Below are positions 55,621 through 64,000 of a DNA stretch of 64,000 nt, piece by piece. The notes beneath the pieces were generated by a model. The model was given only the letters and a program-made list of their open reading frames with translations. It did not search any database and was not told the DNA's origin. Source of the stretch: Chloroflexus aurantiacus J-10-fl (lineage in GTDB: Bacteria > Chloroflexota > Chloroflexia > Chloroflexales > Chloroflexaceae); contig NC_010175.1 in the NCBI RefSeq assembly GCF_000018865.1, forward strand, positions 186,001 through 250,000, in the 5' to 3' direction. Each line of letters begins with the position of its first letter. The stretch's first letter is position 1. The position numbers were made by a program, and so were the translations under genes.

Positions 55621-57909
55621 ATGGCGGCTCTTCCCTTCGTGATGATCTATCTCATCCCGGCAATTATTGCCACCGGGCTGGCGATTGTCATGTGGCAACG
55701 TCGTTACTATCGCGGAGGACGCCCCTTCACGCTCCTGCTGGCAGCGATTGCCTGGTGGAATCTCTGCCATGCGTTGAGCATCGCCGATACGACATTTGAA
55801 GGGACGCTCTTCTGGTCATTACTCCAAAATGTGGGCATTGTGCTGATTGGGCCATGCTGGCTCTTAATCGCACTGGCATACTCTGGCGAATGGTGGCGCG
55901 TTGATCGCCGGATTCGGCGCGGTATTTTTATCCCCGAATTGATTGCACTGATCTTCGCCCTTACCAACAACCTGCACTACCTTTGGTGGTCTACGGTTGT
56001 TGCCGATACGTCACGACCATTCCTCTGGCTCTCGGTCACCCGTGGGCCGGCCTTCTGGTTTCACAGCATCTACGCCTACGTCTGTCTGGCAATTGGCATT
56101 ATCATCCTCTTCCGGGCCTCGGCACATGCACCACCGGTACACCGCTACCATTCCCGGCTGATGCTGGCAGCGGCCCTCATCCCGGCAGTCGGGAACATCG
56201 CCTTTCTCAGCGGCCTCAAGGTGCCGTGGAATGACGATCCGACACCGATTCTGCTCCTCATTTCCGCAGCCCTGGCGATGTACACGACAATGCGCTATCA
56301 GCTTTACGATCTGGCACCACTGGCCGAACAGGAGGTGATTGCCGGGCTGCCCGATGGCTTAATTGTGCTCGACAGCCGTGGCCTGGTGGCTGAAATCAAC
56401 CAGCACGCGCCACGACTATTGGGTATCCAACAGGGGCGCTGGATCGGCAGGTCCTTAACCAGCCTGATCGTCAACTCGCCGTTTGAACGGGATTTGCAGC
56501 GGTTACTCAACACGCCGGTTACCGGCCCTTCCCGGCCTGTCATCTGCGAAAATGGCACACAGGCGATTGAAGTGCGCCTCCGCCCACTCCAATCGGCGGC
56601 TGGAATTACCACCGGTTCATTGCTTTTGATCCGCGATGTCAGTGAGCGTATGCGTGCCGAACAAGAGCGCGCACGCCACATTGCAGCCCTGCGTCTCATC
56701 AACAGCATCGCCCGCAGCGCCAACACCGCCCAAGAGACATCCACCCTGCTTAAGACGATTGCGCACATTATCGTGCAGGAAGGTCATTGGGAACGGGTAT
56801 CGATTGGTCTGATCGATAACGCGCAGAACATCCATGTGACGATTGATTACACAACGGCAGGCTATGGACGATTACACGATCAGGTAATCAGCGGGGTCGC
56901 CGCCAGTGCCCTGATCGAGCGTATTCAACATGGCCGACCCGAACTGATCAATTTGAGTGAACTCACTGTCACCGATCCACTGGCTGAAACCATGCAGCAA
57001 GAAGGGCTGCAATCGTTATTACTGGCCCCCCTGCGCCACGATCAACATGCGGCAGGCATTTTGGGCCTGGCTTCGAGTGAAACTAAGAGCATGACGCCAA
57101 CCCTTACCGAGCTGGTGATTGCCATTGGCGAATTGATTACCGATGCACTCATCCGGATTCGGCTCTACGAAGAGGTGCAACGTGCGGATCGGCTCAAAAC
57201 CGGCTTTCTGGCCACCGTCAGTCATGAACTACGTACTCCCCTTACCACCATCATCGGCTACACCGATATGCTACGCCGTGGTGTCCTGGGTGAATTAAGC
57301 CCGGAAGTCCAGGAGACATTGCATTATATGCGCCAGGCCAGTCTCAATCTGATGCGCCTGATTAGCGATATTCTTGAGTTCTCGCGGATGGAAGCCGGTC
57401 AGTTGATCATCGATATCGAACCGGTACCGGTTTCGGTTATCGTTCAGAATGTGGTTGGTCAGATGCAACCGCAGATCCGCGAACATCAGCTTCATCTGAT
57501 GGTCAATATTCCACCTGACTTACCAATGATTCAAGCCAATGCGGGTCGTCTCGAACAGGTTTTGATCAATCTTCTGAGTAATGCGATCAAGTTCAATCGT
57601 CCGCAAGGACTGATTGAGATCAAAGCCGAGACTCGTGGTGAGTGGGTACGCATCAGCGTGCGCGACACCGGCATTGGAATTGCCCCTGCCGATCAGGAAC
57701 GGATTTTCGAGGAGTTTGAGCGCGTCAAGCAAAAGAATGGACATTCAGTCAGTGGCGTTGGTCTGGGGCTGGCGATCTGTCGGCGGCTGATCCAGCACAT
57801 GGGCGGCAAGATCGGGGTCAAGAGTACACCCGGCGAAGGATCGACCTTCTTTTGCGACCTGCCAGTTGTGCCGGTATCGCGTACTGTTGGGGCAGAGGCC
57901 GACGTATGA
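55621..57909 (+). CDS. Sensor histidine kinase with 7TM, PAS and GAF domains
   Basis: A 762-residue kinase. Seven or so N-terminal helices (about 1-230) form a histidine-kinase 7TM sensor; a PAS domain follows (about 240-360, VIAGLPDGLIVLDSRGLV), then a GAF domain (about 385-530), the HisKA domain with phospho-acceptor H535 in SHELRTPLTTIIGY, and the ATPase with N654 (NLLSNAIKFN), D682 (DTGIGIAP) and GVGLGLAICRRL. No receiver is fused and no response regulator lies next to it, so it is an orphan. The ATG at 55621 was chosen as the start of the first helix. Its last codons overlap the 3' end of the RNase P RNA gene. Confidence 0.9.
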   Translation: MAALPFVMIYLIPAIIATGLAIVMWQRRYYRGGRPFTLLLAAIAWWNLCHALSIADTTFEGTLFWSLLQNVGIVLIGPCWLLIALAYSGEWWRVDRRIRRGIFIPELIALIFALTNNLHYLWWSTVVADTSRPFLWLSVTRGPAFWFHSIYAYVCLAIGIIILFRASAHAPPVHRYHSRLMLAAALIPAVGNIAFLSGLKVPWNDDPTPILLLISAALAMYTTMRYQLYDLAPLAEQEVIAGLPDGLIVLDSRGLVAEINQHAPRLLGIQQGRWIGRSLTSLIVNSPFERDLQRLLNTPVTGPSRPVICENGTQAIEVRLRPLQSAAGITTGSLLLIRDVSERMRAEQERARHIAALRLINSIARSANTAQETSTLLKTIAHIIVQEGHWERVSIGLIDNAQNIHVTIDYTTAGYGRLHDQVISGVAASALIERIQHGRPELINLSELTVTDPLAETMQQEGLQSLLLAPLRHDQHAAGILGLASSETKSMTPTLTELVIAIGELITDALIRIRLYEEVQRADRLKTGFLATVSHELRTPLTTIIGYTDMLRRGVLGELSPEVQETLHYMRQASLNLMRLISDILEFSRMEAGQLIIDIEPVPVSVIVQNVVGQMQPQIREHQLHLMVNIPPDLPMIQANAGRLEQVLINLLSNAIKFNRPQGLIEIKAETRGEWVRISVRDTGIGIAPADQERIFEEFERVKQKNGHSVSGVGLGLAICRRLIQHMGGKIGVKSTPGEGSTFFCDLPVVPVSRTVGAEADV

Positions 57910-58337
57910 CCGTACCCCCGATTCTGTTCTAAGCCGTCATCTCTCTCGCTGCCGGGCAGCGGCCACTCCTAACGCACCGGGCGTTACCCGGATTGTCGTC
58001 GTGGCGGCGATGCGAGCGAACGGGGTGGTTCGACGAACATCAGCAATGTATTCTCCCACCCTTGGCCCGCCCCACGCACCTTGCTCCCCATCAGTCGGCG
58101 CAGTCGCCTGGCCGCCGGCATTACTGCCGACGCCGGTCGGCTCTTACCCGACCGTTTCACCCCTTACCGGAAATCCGGCGGGACTGTTCTCTGTTGCCGT
58201 CTTGCGTCACCGGCAGATTACTCCACCGGTGCCCCCGCTTGCTGTTTCGCGGGGCGACCTTCCACACGATGGTGGGCGGGGAGTCGGGAAGTTCCTCTGG
58301 GGTTAAACCCCAGCGACGGCCCGTCATACGTCGGCGC
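57899..58337 (-). ncRNA. rnpB: RNase P RNA
   Basis: On the minus strand the sequence has the conserved RNase P RNA parts: AGAGGAACTTCCC near the 5' end, ACAGAGAACAGTCC, GGTAAGGGGTGAAACGG, GGTAAGAGCCGACC-like GGGTAAGAGCCGACC, GGGGAGCAAGGTGCG, and GATGACGGCTTAGAACAGAA near the 3' end. CCGACGTATGAC at the 5' end pairs perfectly with GTCATACGTCGG at the 3' end to form helix P1, which fixes both ends. The RNA cuts 5' leaders from pre-tRNA. Its 3' end overlaps the histidine kinase stop by about ten bases, tail to tail. Confidence 0.93.
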
Positions 58338-58345
58338 CATCTGTA

Positions 58346-58354
58346 AGTATAGCA
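58346..58354 (-). promoter_or_regulatory. Extended -10 promoter of rnpB
   Basis: TGCTATACT on the minus strand, seven to nine bases before the predicted RNA 5' end; identical to the PBP -10 at 29884-29892. Confidence 0.65.
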
Positions 58355-58456
58355 CACCAGGAGCGGATTACCAGTAGAGATTTGTGTCTACATCATATCA
58401 AGTCTTGCAGGTGTAATTCTGGTGCTGAAGCGTTTCCAGGTGTGCCACCAGCGAGC

Positions 58457-58580
58457 AGTAGGGGCGACTCATGCGGCGGCGTCGAGGCACGGCATGCGGC
58501 GCAGGGGCACGCCATGCGGCGGCAGCGTAGGGGCACGGCATGCGGCAGCGGCGCAGGGGCACGGCATGCCGTGCCCCTAC
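58457..58580. repeat. Cluster of GTAGGGGCAC half-palindromes ending in a full palindrome
   Basis: Four or five partial units (GTAGGGGCGAC, GCAGGGGCACGCCATGCGGC, GTAGGGGCACGGCATGCGGC) run into a nearly perfect 28-bp palindrome at 58553-58580. Confidence 0.75.
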
Positions 58581-58831
58581 AGGCCAGAGTCATCGGCGGC
58601 TGGCGTGTGATAATTCTAGCCTGCCCGTGTAGCATCTCACTTATGACAGCATTCGTAGCAGCAATCTACGTGCAAAGTCGTTTGGTTGTCGTCGGCGTCG
58701 TAGGGGCGACGCATGCGTCGCCCCTACAGGCCAGGTTCATCGGCGGCTGGCGTGTGATGAATTCCAGCCTGCCAGTGTAGCATCTCACTTATGACAGCAT
58801 TCGTATCTGCAATCTACGTGCGAGGTAAAGG
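58581..58831. repeat. 97-bp direct repeat flanking a perfect 28-bp palindrome
   Basis: The segment from ACAGGCCAGAGTCATCGGCG to GCAATCTACGTGC (58580-58675) recurs at 58726-58831 with few changes. Between the copies lies a perfect palindrome, GTAGGGGCGACGCA plus its reverse complement, at 58700-58727. No gene is seen from 58338 to 58923. Confidence 0.75.
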
Positions 58832-58923
58832 GTATACGCTCTGATTGGATAACAGGACGAACGCCATGCTTCCACACGATGAGTATCTGTGCATCACCTT
58901 CACGTCAATGCTCACAACCGGTG

Positions 58924-60468
58924 CTACATTTGAAAGCGGTTGAGCAACTCTTGTTTCATATCCCACAGCCGTTGACTGAGCGAGACGTGATAGATGTGCG
59001 GATTCATGATGCGTCGCACCCCAAGATCGAGCCGCTCAACATCGGCGTACCGCCGCGCCCGCATCTGCTCGATTGGTTGTGGCTCGATCAGACGCCGGCC
59101 TGCCAGCATTGCCGGCTCAAGCAACGGCTCAATCCCGGTCAGTTCGGCACGGACGACCACCCGCTGACGGGCATGATCGCTAGGGTGGCGTAGCCGAATC
59201 AGTTCTTCCTGGGTCGGGTCTTCGTCCTCAAGTGCAATCAGATCGGCGGTGGCCTTGCCCCGACTATCGTACAATCGCCAGACCCGCTTCAGGCCGGGAT
59301 TGGTCAGTTTGGCCGCACTTTCGGCGATCTTAATTGCGGGTTGCCATTCGCGTCCATCGTGCAACGCTACCAGCTTGTAGACTCCCCCCAACGCCCCTTC
59401 ACCATGTGAGGTCACCAACCGTGTACCAACACCGTACACCAGACGGCGAATAATAGCATTGGCATCGGCATTGTAGCGCGGCGCTTCCTGAACGATCTGG
59501 CTTTGAATCTGCCAGATCACCAGTTCATCGAGGTCATTGGAAAGCACAATAACGGTATCGGGAAAACCGGACCGATCAAGCATCAAGGCCGTTTGAATTG
59601 CCAGATACGCCAGATCACCCGAATCAAGACGCACACCAACTGGTTTGTGGCCTTTCGCCCGCAACTCTTCAAAGACGCGAATCGCATTGGGCAGACCGCT
59701 GTTCAGCGTGTCAATCGTATCGACCAGTAACAGACAATCGTCGGGATAGACCTCGGCGTAAGCACGGAAGGCGTCAAGTTCACTCATGCCGAGGGCCAGA
59801 AATGCCTGCACCATGGCGTGGGCATGTGTCCCTTTGGCGGTCTGCCCGACAGTATGGGCCAGACCGACATTCGAGGTAAAATCGGCGCCACCGATCAGCG
59901 CGGCACGGGTGCCGGCATTGGCTCCCATCCCCTGGCCGCGACGCAGGCCGAATTCCAGCACCGTGCTGGCACCACTCGCCTCGCGAATACGGCTGGCTTT
60001 GGTAGCAACCAGTGTCTGGTAATTGAGATGATTGAGCAGCGCTGTTTCCAAAATCTGCGCCATGAGCAACGGCCCACGCACAATCGTCATCGGCGCCTGG
60101 GCATGAACTACTCGACCCTCTGGGACGGCCCACAGCGTCATCCCACCGAAATGACCATGCCGACTCAGGTAGGTCAGAAAATCTTCGGCGAAGATCGGGT
60201 TACCGACCCGATTCCGCTGGTTGCGCAACACTTCAAGCTCGGCAGGGCCAAAGCATGCCGTCTCCATCCAGTCGAGGAGCCATTCCAGACCGGCAGCAAT
60301 GCAGTACCCGGCAGCGTGCAAGCCGTAGTTGGGTGGCTGGCGGAAGAAATGATCGAATTGCGCCATGCGTTCGTGAATGCCCATCCGAAAATAGAGTTGG
60401 GCCATTGTCAATTGATACTGATCGGTGAAGAGGATGCCGGTAGCAGTACGCTGTTGGACGTTGTTCAT
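58924..60468 (-). CDS. pncB: Nicotinate phosphoribosyltransferase
   Basis: A 514-residue enzyme of the long bacterial type that makes nicotinate mononucleotide from nicotinate and phosphoribosyl pyrophosphate. The N-terminal [18 protein letters not shown], the [19 protein letters not shown] block, [13 protein letters not shown] and [21 protein letters not shown] are the family landmarks. GTGAGG precedes the ATG. The promoter region carries a 19-bp inverted repeat like NrtR operators, so expression is probably repressed when NAD-related metabolites are high. Confidence 0.94.
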   Translation of the reverse strand: MNNVQQRTATGILFTDQYQLTMAQLYFRMGIHERMAQFDHFFRQPPNYGLHAAGYCIAAGLEWLLDWMETACFGPAELEVLRNQRNRVGNPIFAEDFLTYLSRHGHFGGMTLWAVPEGRVVHAQAPMTIVRGPLLMAQILETALLNHLNYQTLVATKASRIREASGASTVLEFGLRRGQGMGANAGTRAALIGGADFTSNVGLAHTVGQTAKGTHAHAMVQAFLALGMSELDAFRAYAEVYPDDCLLLVDTIDTLNSGLPNAIRVFEELRAKGHKPVGVRLDSGDLAYLAIQTALMLDRSGFPDTVIVLSNDLDELVIWQIQSQIVQEAPRYNADANAIIRRLVYGVGTRLVTSHGEGALGGVYKLVALHDGREWQPAIKIAESAAKLTNPGLKRVWRLYDSRGKATADLIALEDEDPTQEELIRLRHPSDHARQRVVVRAELTGIEPLLEPAMLAGRRLIEPQPIEQMRARRYADVERLDLGVRRIMNPHIYHVSLSQRLWDMKQELLNRFQM

Positions 60469-60483
60469 ACAAGCCTCACTGTA

Positions 60484-60502
60484 TAGTGTAAATTATACAC
60501 TA
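60484..60502. promoter_or_regulatory. NrtR-like operator of pncB
   Basis: TAGTGTA-AATTA-TACACTA, a perfect 7-5-7 inverted repeat covering the predicted transcription start. The AGTGT/ACACT half-sites resemble NrtR binding sites known from NAD genes; the regulator itself is not in the window. Confidence 0.65.
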
Positions 60503-60530
60503 ATATACCAGCGCAGGGCAGTGCTGTCAA
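60502..60530 (-). promoter_or_regulatory. Promoter of pncB
   Basis: On the minus strand TTGACA (60530-60525), 17 bases, TATATT (60507-60502). The operator begins at the last base of the -10 box. Confidence 0.75.
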
Positions 60531-60559
60531 TAGTTGTGAGGATAGCGGGTGAGCGTGCT

Positions 60560-60848
60560 AGAACCTATTCCAAAAAACATCTACCAGGAGGTATCTCATT
60601 CATTGCCGACCGACTCCATGATTGTGACGAGCACACACACCATCCTCGTAACCAGCCGGGTCAACGATGTGCCACGCGCTGGATCGTGAGCACGGCTGGC
60701 GCGGCAGCATGGCTGCCGCACTCCAAACGCTGAGACACGTGTATGCCAGGCGGGTAAGGCACCCAATCCAACGCGTGATAGCACTGGCAATGGTCATCAG
60801 CCCTCCTCGCTTCCATACCGGCAGACTGGGAGCAGGATATACTATCGT
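60560..60848 (+). repeat. Dispersed ~290-bp repeat, copy B
   Basis: Begins AGAACCTATTCCAAAAAACA and ends GGAGCAGGATATACTATCGT. It matches 14804-15077 throughout and the inverted copy at 41640-41848 over its first half; the hairpin core is at 60701-60728. From 60849 to 61213 I see nothing else. Confidence 0.75.
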
Positions 60849-61213
60849 TGGTGATTGGCAAGCGTTCATGCACCTGTGCAGTGGTCGGGTAGCACGACCG
60901 TACAGCTTTTGTGAAATAAGTGCCAGAAGGCGCAGATCATGCCTTCGCCTGATAACCAGGTCATATCACCTGGCGTGGAGCATGACTGATGCGGAAGTAT
61001 GGCTTCTGTCCTTCAAACACGCGACACGCGGATGGCTAGGCGGAAAGGGATATTGCTGGTCTAGCACGTAGTGGGTGGTGATCAACGGCAGTGTCGGTGC
61101 GCGCCGGAGGTACACACTCCTGGGGGCCAGCACAGCACACTGGCCCGCGATGGGACATCGCTCAGGTGCGGTGTCAGGGTGATGGTCGGATAGCAGGTAC
61201 CAGCAATACACCA

Positions 61214-62317
61214 CTACCTGACACTCGCTTCAGCGGCAAACAACCGACCCTGTTCAGTCAAGACCAGCATATCCCCGCGGCGCTGTACCAGCCCATGTTG
61301 CTCGGCCTGCCGTACAATCGCGCCGGCGAAGGCCGCCGGCCAGTGCAGCTCTTCGATCAGATGGCGCGGATGGCACTCAACATTGGCATCCCGGGTTCCT
61401 TCGTGATTGAGCAGATGGAGCGTCAACATCTGAAGTGCAAACCGTTCCCGGTTGATCTGCTGTTGGCGACGTTGGGCCACAATTCCCCGCCGTGGCGCAA
61501 ACAGGAACGCCAGCAGAAAGGCGATACCGGTCATGGTCGCCATGGTGCCGGCAATCGAGACATCGAACCAGCGGGCCAGCCAGTAACCACTGAGTGCAGA
61601 TGCAATCCCAATCGCTACACTGAGCAGGATCATCCGCGGCAGACGGTCGGTGAGCAGATATGCCGTAGCCGGCGGCGCCACCATCAATGCAATCACCAGG
61701 ATTGAACCAACCGCATCAAATGCGGTCACTGCGGTCAGCGAGACACTCGTCATCAGCCCATAATGAATCAGAGCCGGCGCGAAACCGAGCGTGGTCGCCA
61801 GCGCCGGATCGAACGTTGCCAGTTTTAGCTCTTTGTAAAAGAGCACAAGCAGGATAAGATTGAGCATTAGCGTCCCACTACCTACCACCAGCGCACGAGG
61901 CAGGCTTAATCCGAAGAGTTCGATCCGGTCGAAGGGCGCAAATGCCAGTTCACCGAGCAAGACGCTATCGGTATCGAGATGAACATTGCCGGCAAAGCGT
62001 GAGATGAGTAGAACCGCCAGACTGAATAGCGCCGGAAAGACCAGACCAATCGCCGCATCTTCGTGCATCAGCCGACTGCCACTCATCAGCTCCACCAGCC
62101 ATACTGTCAGTACGCCCATCGCAACAGCGCCGGCAAACAGGAGCGGCGAGGAGAGATTGCCGCTGATCAGATACGCCAGCACGATGCCGAGCAACACGGT
62201 ATGGCTGATGGCATCGCTGAGCATCGCCATCCGGCGTAAGACCAGAAAGACACCGGGAAGCGTGCAGGCAGCCGCAATGATCACCGCAATTAATTGCACT
62301 TCAAGTTGAGGACTCAT
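61214..62317 (-). CDS. Metal ABC transporter permease with C-terminal winged-helix domain
   Basis: A 367-residue protein. Residues about 1-280 are an ABC-3 family (manganese/zinc/iron) permease with eight or so helices and the conserved TVTAFDAVGSILVIALMVAP-like segment (here TAVTAFDAVGSILVIALM). The last 85 residues are soluble; HLIEELHWPAAFAGAIVRQAEQHGLVQ and DMLVLTEQGRLFAAE look like a DtxR/MntR-type winged helix. GAGGTAG precedes the ATG. Third gene of the ABC operon, 12 bp behind the first permease. Confidence 0.85.
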   Translation of the reverse strand: MSPQLEVQLIAVIIAAACTLPGVFLVLRRMAMLSDAISHTVLLGIVLAYLISGNLSSPLLFAGAVAMGVLTVWLVELMSGSRLMHEDAAIGLVFPALFSLAVLLISRFAGNVHLDTDSVLLGELAFAPFDRIELFGLSLPRALVVGSGTLMLNLILLVLFYKELKLATFDPALATTLGFAPALIHYGLMTSVSLTAVTAFDAVGSILVIALMVAPPATAYLLTDRLPRMILLSVAIGIASALSGYWLARWFDVSIAGTMATMTGIAFLLAFLFAPRRGIVAQRRQQQINRERFALQMLTLHLLNHEGTRDANVECHPRHLIEELHWPAAFAGAIVRQAEQHGLVQRRGDMLVLTEQGRLFAAEASVR

Positions 62318-62329
62318 GCGCTACCTCGT

Positions 62330-63205
62330 TCAATCAAAGGCGATCACTCGCTGGCGCCGTATGTGACGCCAGATCAGGCCACGCTCAGGAGCCAGCAGCA
62401 GCGAGATCATGGTGAACAGACTCATCACGAGCACAATCAGCGGGCCGGTGGCCAGACCTTCGCCCAGGGTGCTGATCCACGCCCCGATGAGCGAAGCCAG
62501 TGCCCCAAAACCGGCAGCCAGCACGACCATATATTCGAGCCGATTTGTCCACTGACGGGCGGCCACAGCAGGCGCGATTAGCATTGCACTCATCAGCACA
62601 ACGCCAACCGTTTGCAGGCCGATCACGATTGCCACGACGATAATCCCGGTCAGCAGCACTTCAAACCGACGCACCGGCACGCCGAGACTACGGGCAAAAT
62701 CGGGGTCGAAACTGATCAGCTTCACCTGGGGCCAAAAGATCAGGACCAGGGCAAGTGCAGGTAAACCGATAGCCAGCATGGCCCAAAGATCACGCTCGAT
62801 CAATGCCGCCGCCTGCCCGAAGAGAAAACTCTTCAAACCGGCCTGGGCAGCGTGAGGCTGCCGTTGCAAATACGAGAGCAAAACCAGGCCGAACCCGAAA
62901 AACACGGCCAGGGTCAGGGCCAGCGCAGCATCATCTTTTATGCGTGTGGTACGCACGACCGCCAGCAACCAGAGTGCCGCCACCAGGGCAGCAACGGCAG
63001 CGCCAATGAGGAGAGAGAATGGATCGCGCTGACCGGTGATCAGAAAGGCAAGCGCAATGCCGGGCAGCGCAGCGTGTGACATTGCATCGCCGAGCAATGC
63101 CTGACGGCGCAGAACCGCGAAGCTGCCGAGGAAACCACTGATCGCGCCGATCAGCATTGCCCCCAGGGTGACATTGCGGAAGGTGTAGTCGGTAAACAGT
63201 TCCAT
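62330..63205 (-). CDS. Metal ABC transporter permease
   Basis: A 291-residue ABC-3 family permease (TLGAMLIGAISGFLGSFAVLRRQALLGDAMSHAALPG at the N-terminus, in two pieces; VIGLQTVGVVLMSAMLIAP in the second half) with about eight helices and no extra domain. It should form a heterodimer with the following permease. The ATG at 63205 has GGAG five bases upstream; a TTG at 63229, overlapping the ATPase stop, is the alternative. Confidence 0.87.
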   Translation of the reverse strand: MELFTDYTFRNVTLGAMLIGAISGFLGSFAVLRRQALLGDAMSHAALPGIALAFLITGQRDPFSLLIGAAVAALVAALWLLAVVRTTRIKDDAALALTLAVFFGFGLVLLSYLQRQPHAAQAGLKSFLFGQAAALIERDLWAMLAIGLPALALVLIFWPQVKLISFDPDFARSLGVPVRRFEVLLTGIIVVAIVIGLQTVGVVLMSAMLIAPAVAARQWTNRLEYMVVLAAGFGALASLIGAWISTLGEGLATGPLIVLVMSLFTMISLLLAPERGLIWRHIRRQRVIAFD

Positions 63206-63225
63206 AGCCGCTCCGGTTACGCTGA

Positions 63226-64000
63226 TCAATCGCCTGGTGCCGGGGTTGGCCGGGCAGCGGGTGCAGTGTCGGTGGGTGTATGCAACAGGGCGAGACGACC
63301 ACCATACGTTGCCCGCAGATTCGCCTCGGTAAAGACCTCGGCAACCGGGCCGGCAGCAATTCGCCGCACGTTAATGAGCGCAACGTGATCGAAATACTCG
63401 GTCACGGTCTGCAAATCGTGGTGCACGACGACAACCGTCTTGCCGGCAGCTCGCAGGTCGCGTAAAACGTTGATGATGGCGCGCTCGGTCACGGCATCAA
63501 CGCCTTGAAACGGTTCATCCATCACGTAGATTTCAGCCGCCTGTGCCAGCGCACGGGCCAGGAAGACACGCTGCTGTTGACCACCCGAAAGCTGACCGAT
63601 CTGGCGATGGGCGAAATCGGCCATCTGGACCTGGGCAAGGGCGGCCAGCGCCGCGTCCCGCTCAGCCCGGCCCGGACGACGGAACCAGCCGAGATGTCCG
63701 TAGCGTCCCATCAACACCACATCAAGCACTGTCGTCGGAAAGTCCCAATCAACGCTGCTGCGTTGCGGCACGTAAGCGATCAGATGCCGTTGCTGGTGGT
63801 ATGGCCGGCCAAATACACGCACACTTCCCGCTGCTGGTCTGACCAGCCCTAGCATGGCTTTGAGGAGCGTCGTCTTGCCGGCACCATTGGGGCCGACAAT
63901 CGCCATCAACACGCCACGGGGAACCTGAAGATCAACGTCCCATAAAACCGGTTTATCACCGTAGGCAACGGTCAAATCTTTGATGTCAACTGCAACTTCC
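63226..64000 (-). CDS. Metal ABC transporter ATP-binding protein (5' truncated by window)
   Basis: About 258 residues are visible; the frame is open to the window edge ([15 protein letters not shown]), so the start lies outside. Walker [10 protein letters not shown], signature LSGGQQQR, Walker B IYVMDEP and the switch histidine VVHHD are all intact. It belongs to the MntB/ZnuC group that powers manganese, zinc or iron import; a substrate-binding protein gene is expected upstream, outside the window. The C-terminus has a Pro/Ala/Thr-rich tail of about 15 residues. Confidence 0.9.
   Translation of the reverse strand, partial: EVAVDIKDLTVAYGDKPVLWDVDLQVPRGVLMAIVGPNGAGKTTLLKAMLGLVRPAAGSVRVFGRPYHQQRHLIAYVPQRSSVDWDFPTTVLDVVLMGRYGHLGWFRRPGRAERDAALAALAQVQMADFAHRQIGQLSGGQQQRVFLARALAQAAEIYVMDEPFQGVDAVTERAIINVLRDLRAAGKTVVVVHHDLQTVTEYFDHVALINVRRIAAGPVAEVFTEANLRATYGGRLALLHTPTDTAPAARPTPAPGD

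Noticed and set aside
57866-58377. Several short frames behind the histidine kinase
   Set aside because: The region is RNase P RNA on the other strand.

Overview
This window looks like a chromosomal segment of a filamentous anoxygenic phototroph of the genus Chloroflexus, most likely C. aurantiacus or a very close relative. The main reason is a near-complete set of late 3-hydroxypropionate bicycle genes: mesaconyl-C1-CoA hydratase, the trifunctional malyl-CoA lyase, mesaconyl-CoA C1-C4 CoA transferase, both subunits of succinyl-CoA:malate CoA transferase, and mesaconyl-C4-CoA hydratase. The species assignment is by recognition, not by database comparison. Moderate-to-high GC and many GC-rich intergenic repeats fit the same group.

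Layout. 1-7.4 kb: a truncated hypothetical gene, a KimA-type potassium transporter with a promoter and terminator in its leader, a PfkB-family kinase, a hydrolase, a DUF4097 surface protein and a dual-specificity phosphatase. 7.5-12.5 kb: a plus-strand run of NYN nuclease, methyltransferase, FolB, RibD-like reductase, zinc-less medium-chain dehydrogenase, cysteine-less PTPS-like protein and glycosyltransferase; I read the last six as a possible pathway for a modified pterin. 12.6-14.6 kb: a lipoprotein and a cold-shock-domain membrane protein. 15.2-24 kb: branched-chain amino acid operon(s) ilvB-ilvN-ilvC-leuA, then pheA and leuC-leuD, preceded by a classical-looking attenuator (promoter, Leu/Val/Ile-rich leader peptide, terminator). 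25-31.5 kb: a flavoprotein without redox cysteines, a class A penicillin-binding protein and a DUF4129 membrane protein. 32.5-41 kb: the 3-hydroxypropionate bicycle genes, with a 280-bp tandem array between mct and smtB. 42.8-48.4 kb: an HdrD-like/NarI-like membrane redox pair facing fdhD and a YdeP-type molybdopterin oxidoreductase. 49-57.9 kb: glycosyltransferase, DJ-1/PfpI protein, GGDEF protein, DUF4349 protein, CopZ-like Fe-S/zinc protein and a hybrid-sensor histidine kinase. 57.9-58.3 kb: RNase P RNA on the minus strand. 58.9-64 kb: pncB behind an NrtR-like operator, and a metal ABC transporter whose second permease carries a winged-helix tail.

The intergenic space is unusually rich in repeats. 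They include an insertion at 3671-4544 with 14-bp inverted ends and a perfect 10-bp target duplication, a second copy of that element at 31869-32346, a longer 270-290-bp dispersed family (three copies), about a dozen copies of a GCGGCAGC...GCTGCCGC hairpin core, 28-bp perfect palindromes of the GTAGGGG...CCCCTAC type, heptanucleotide tracts directly behind two stop codons, and one decayed transposase. No tRNA, rRNA 16S/23S or CRISPR array was seen.

The genes cooperate in three clear blocks: malate is activated by SmtAB, split by Mcl to acetyl-CoA and glyoxylate, and glyoxylate is re-assimilated through Mcl, Mch, Mct, Meh and Mcl again; pyruvate so formed can feed the IlvBN-IlvC-LeuA-LeuCD route; and the Hdr/NarI and Fdh-like genes suggest a quinone-linked redox module.
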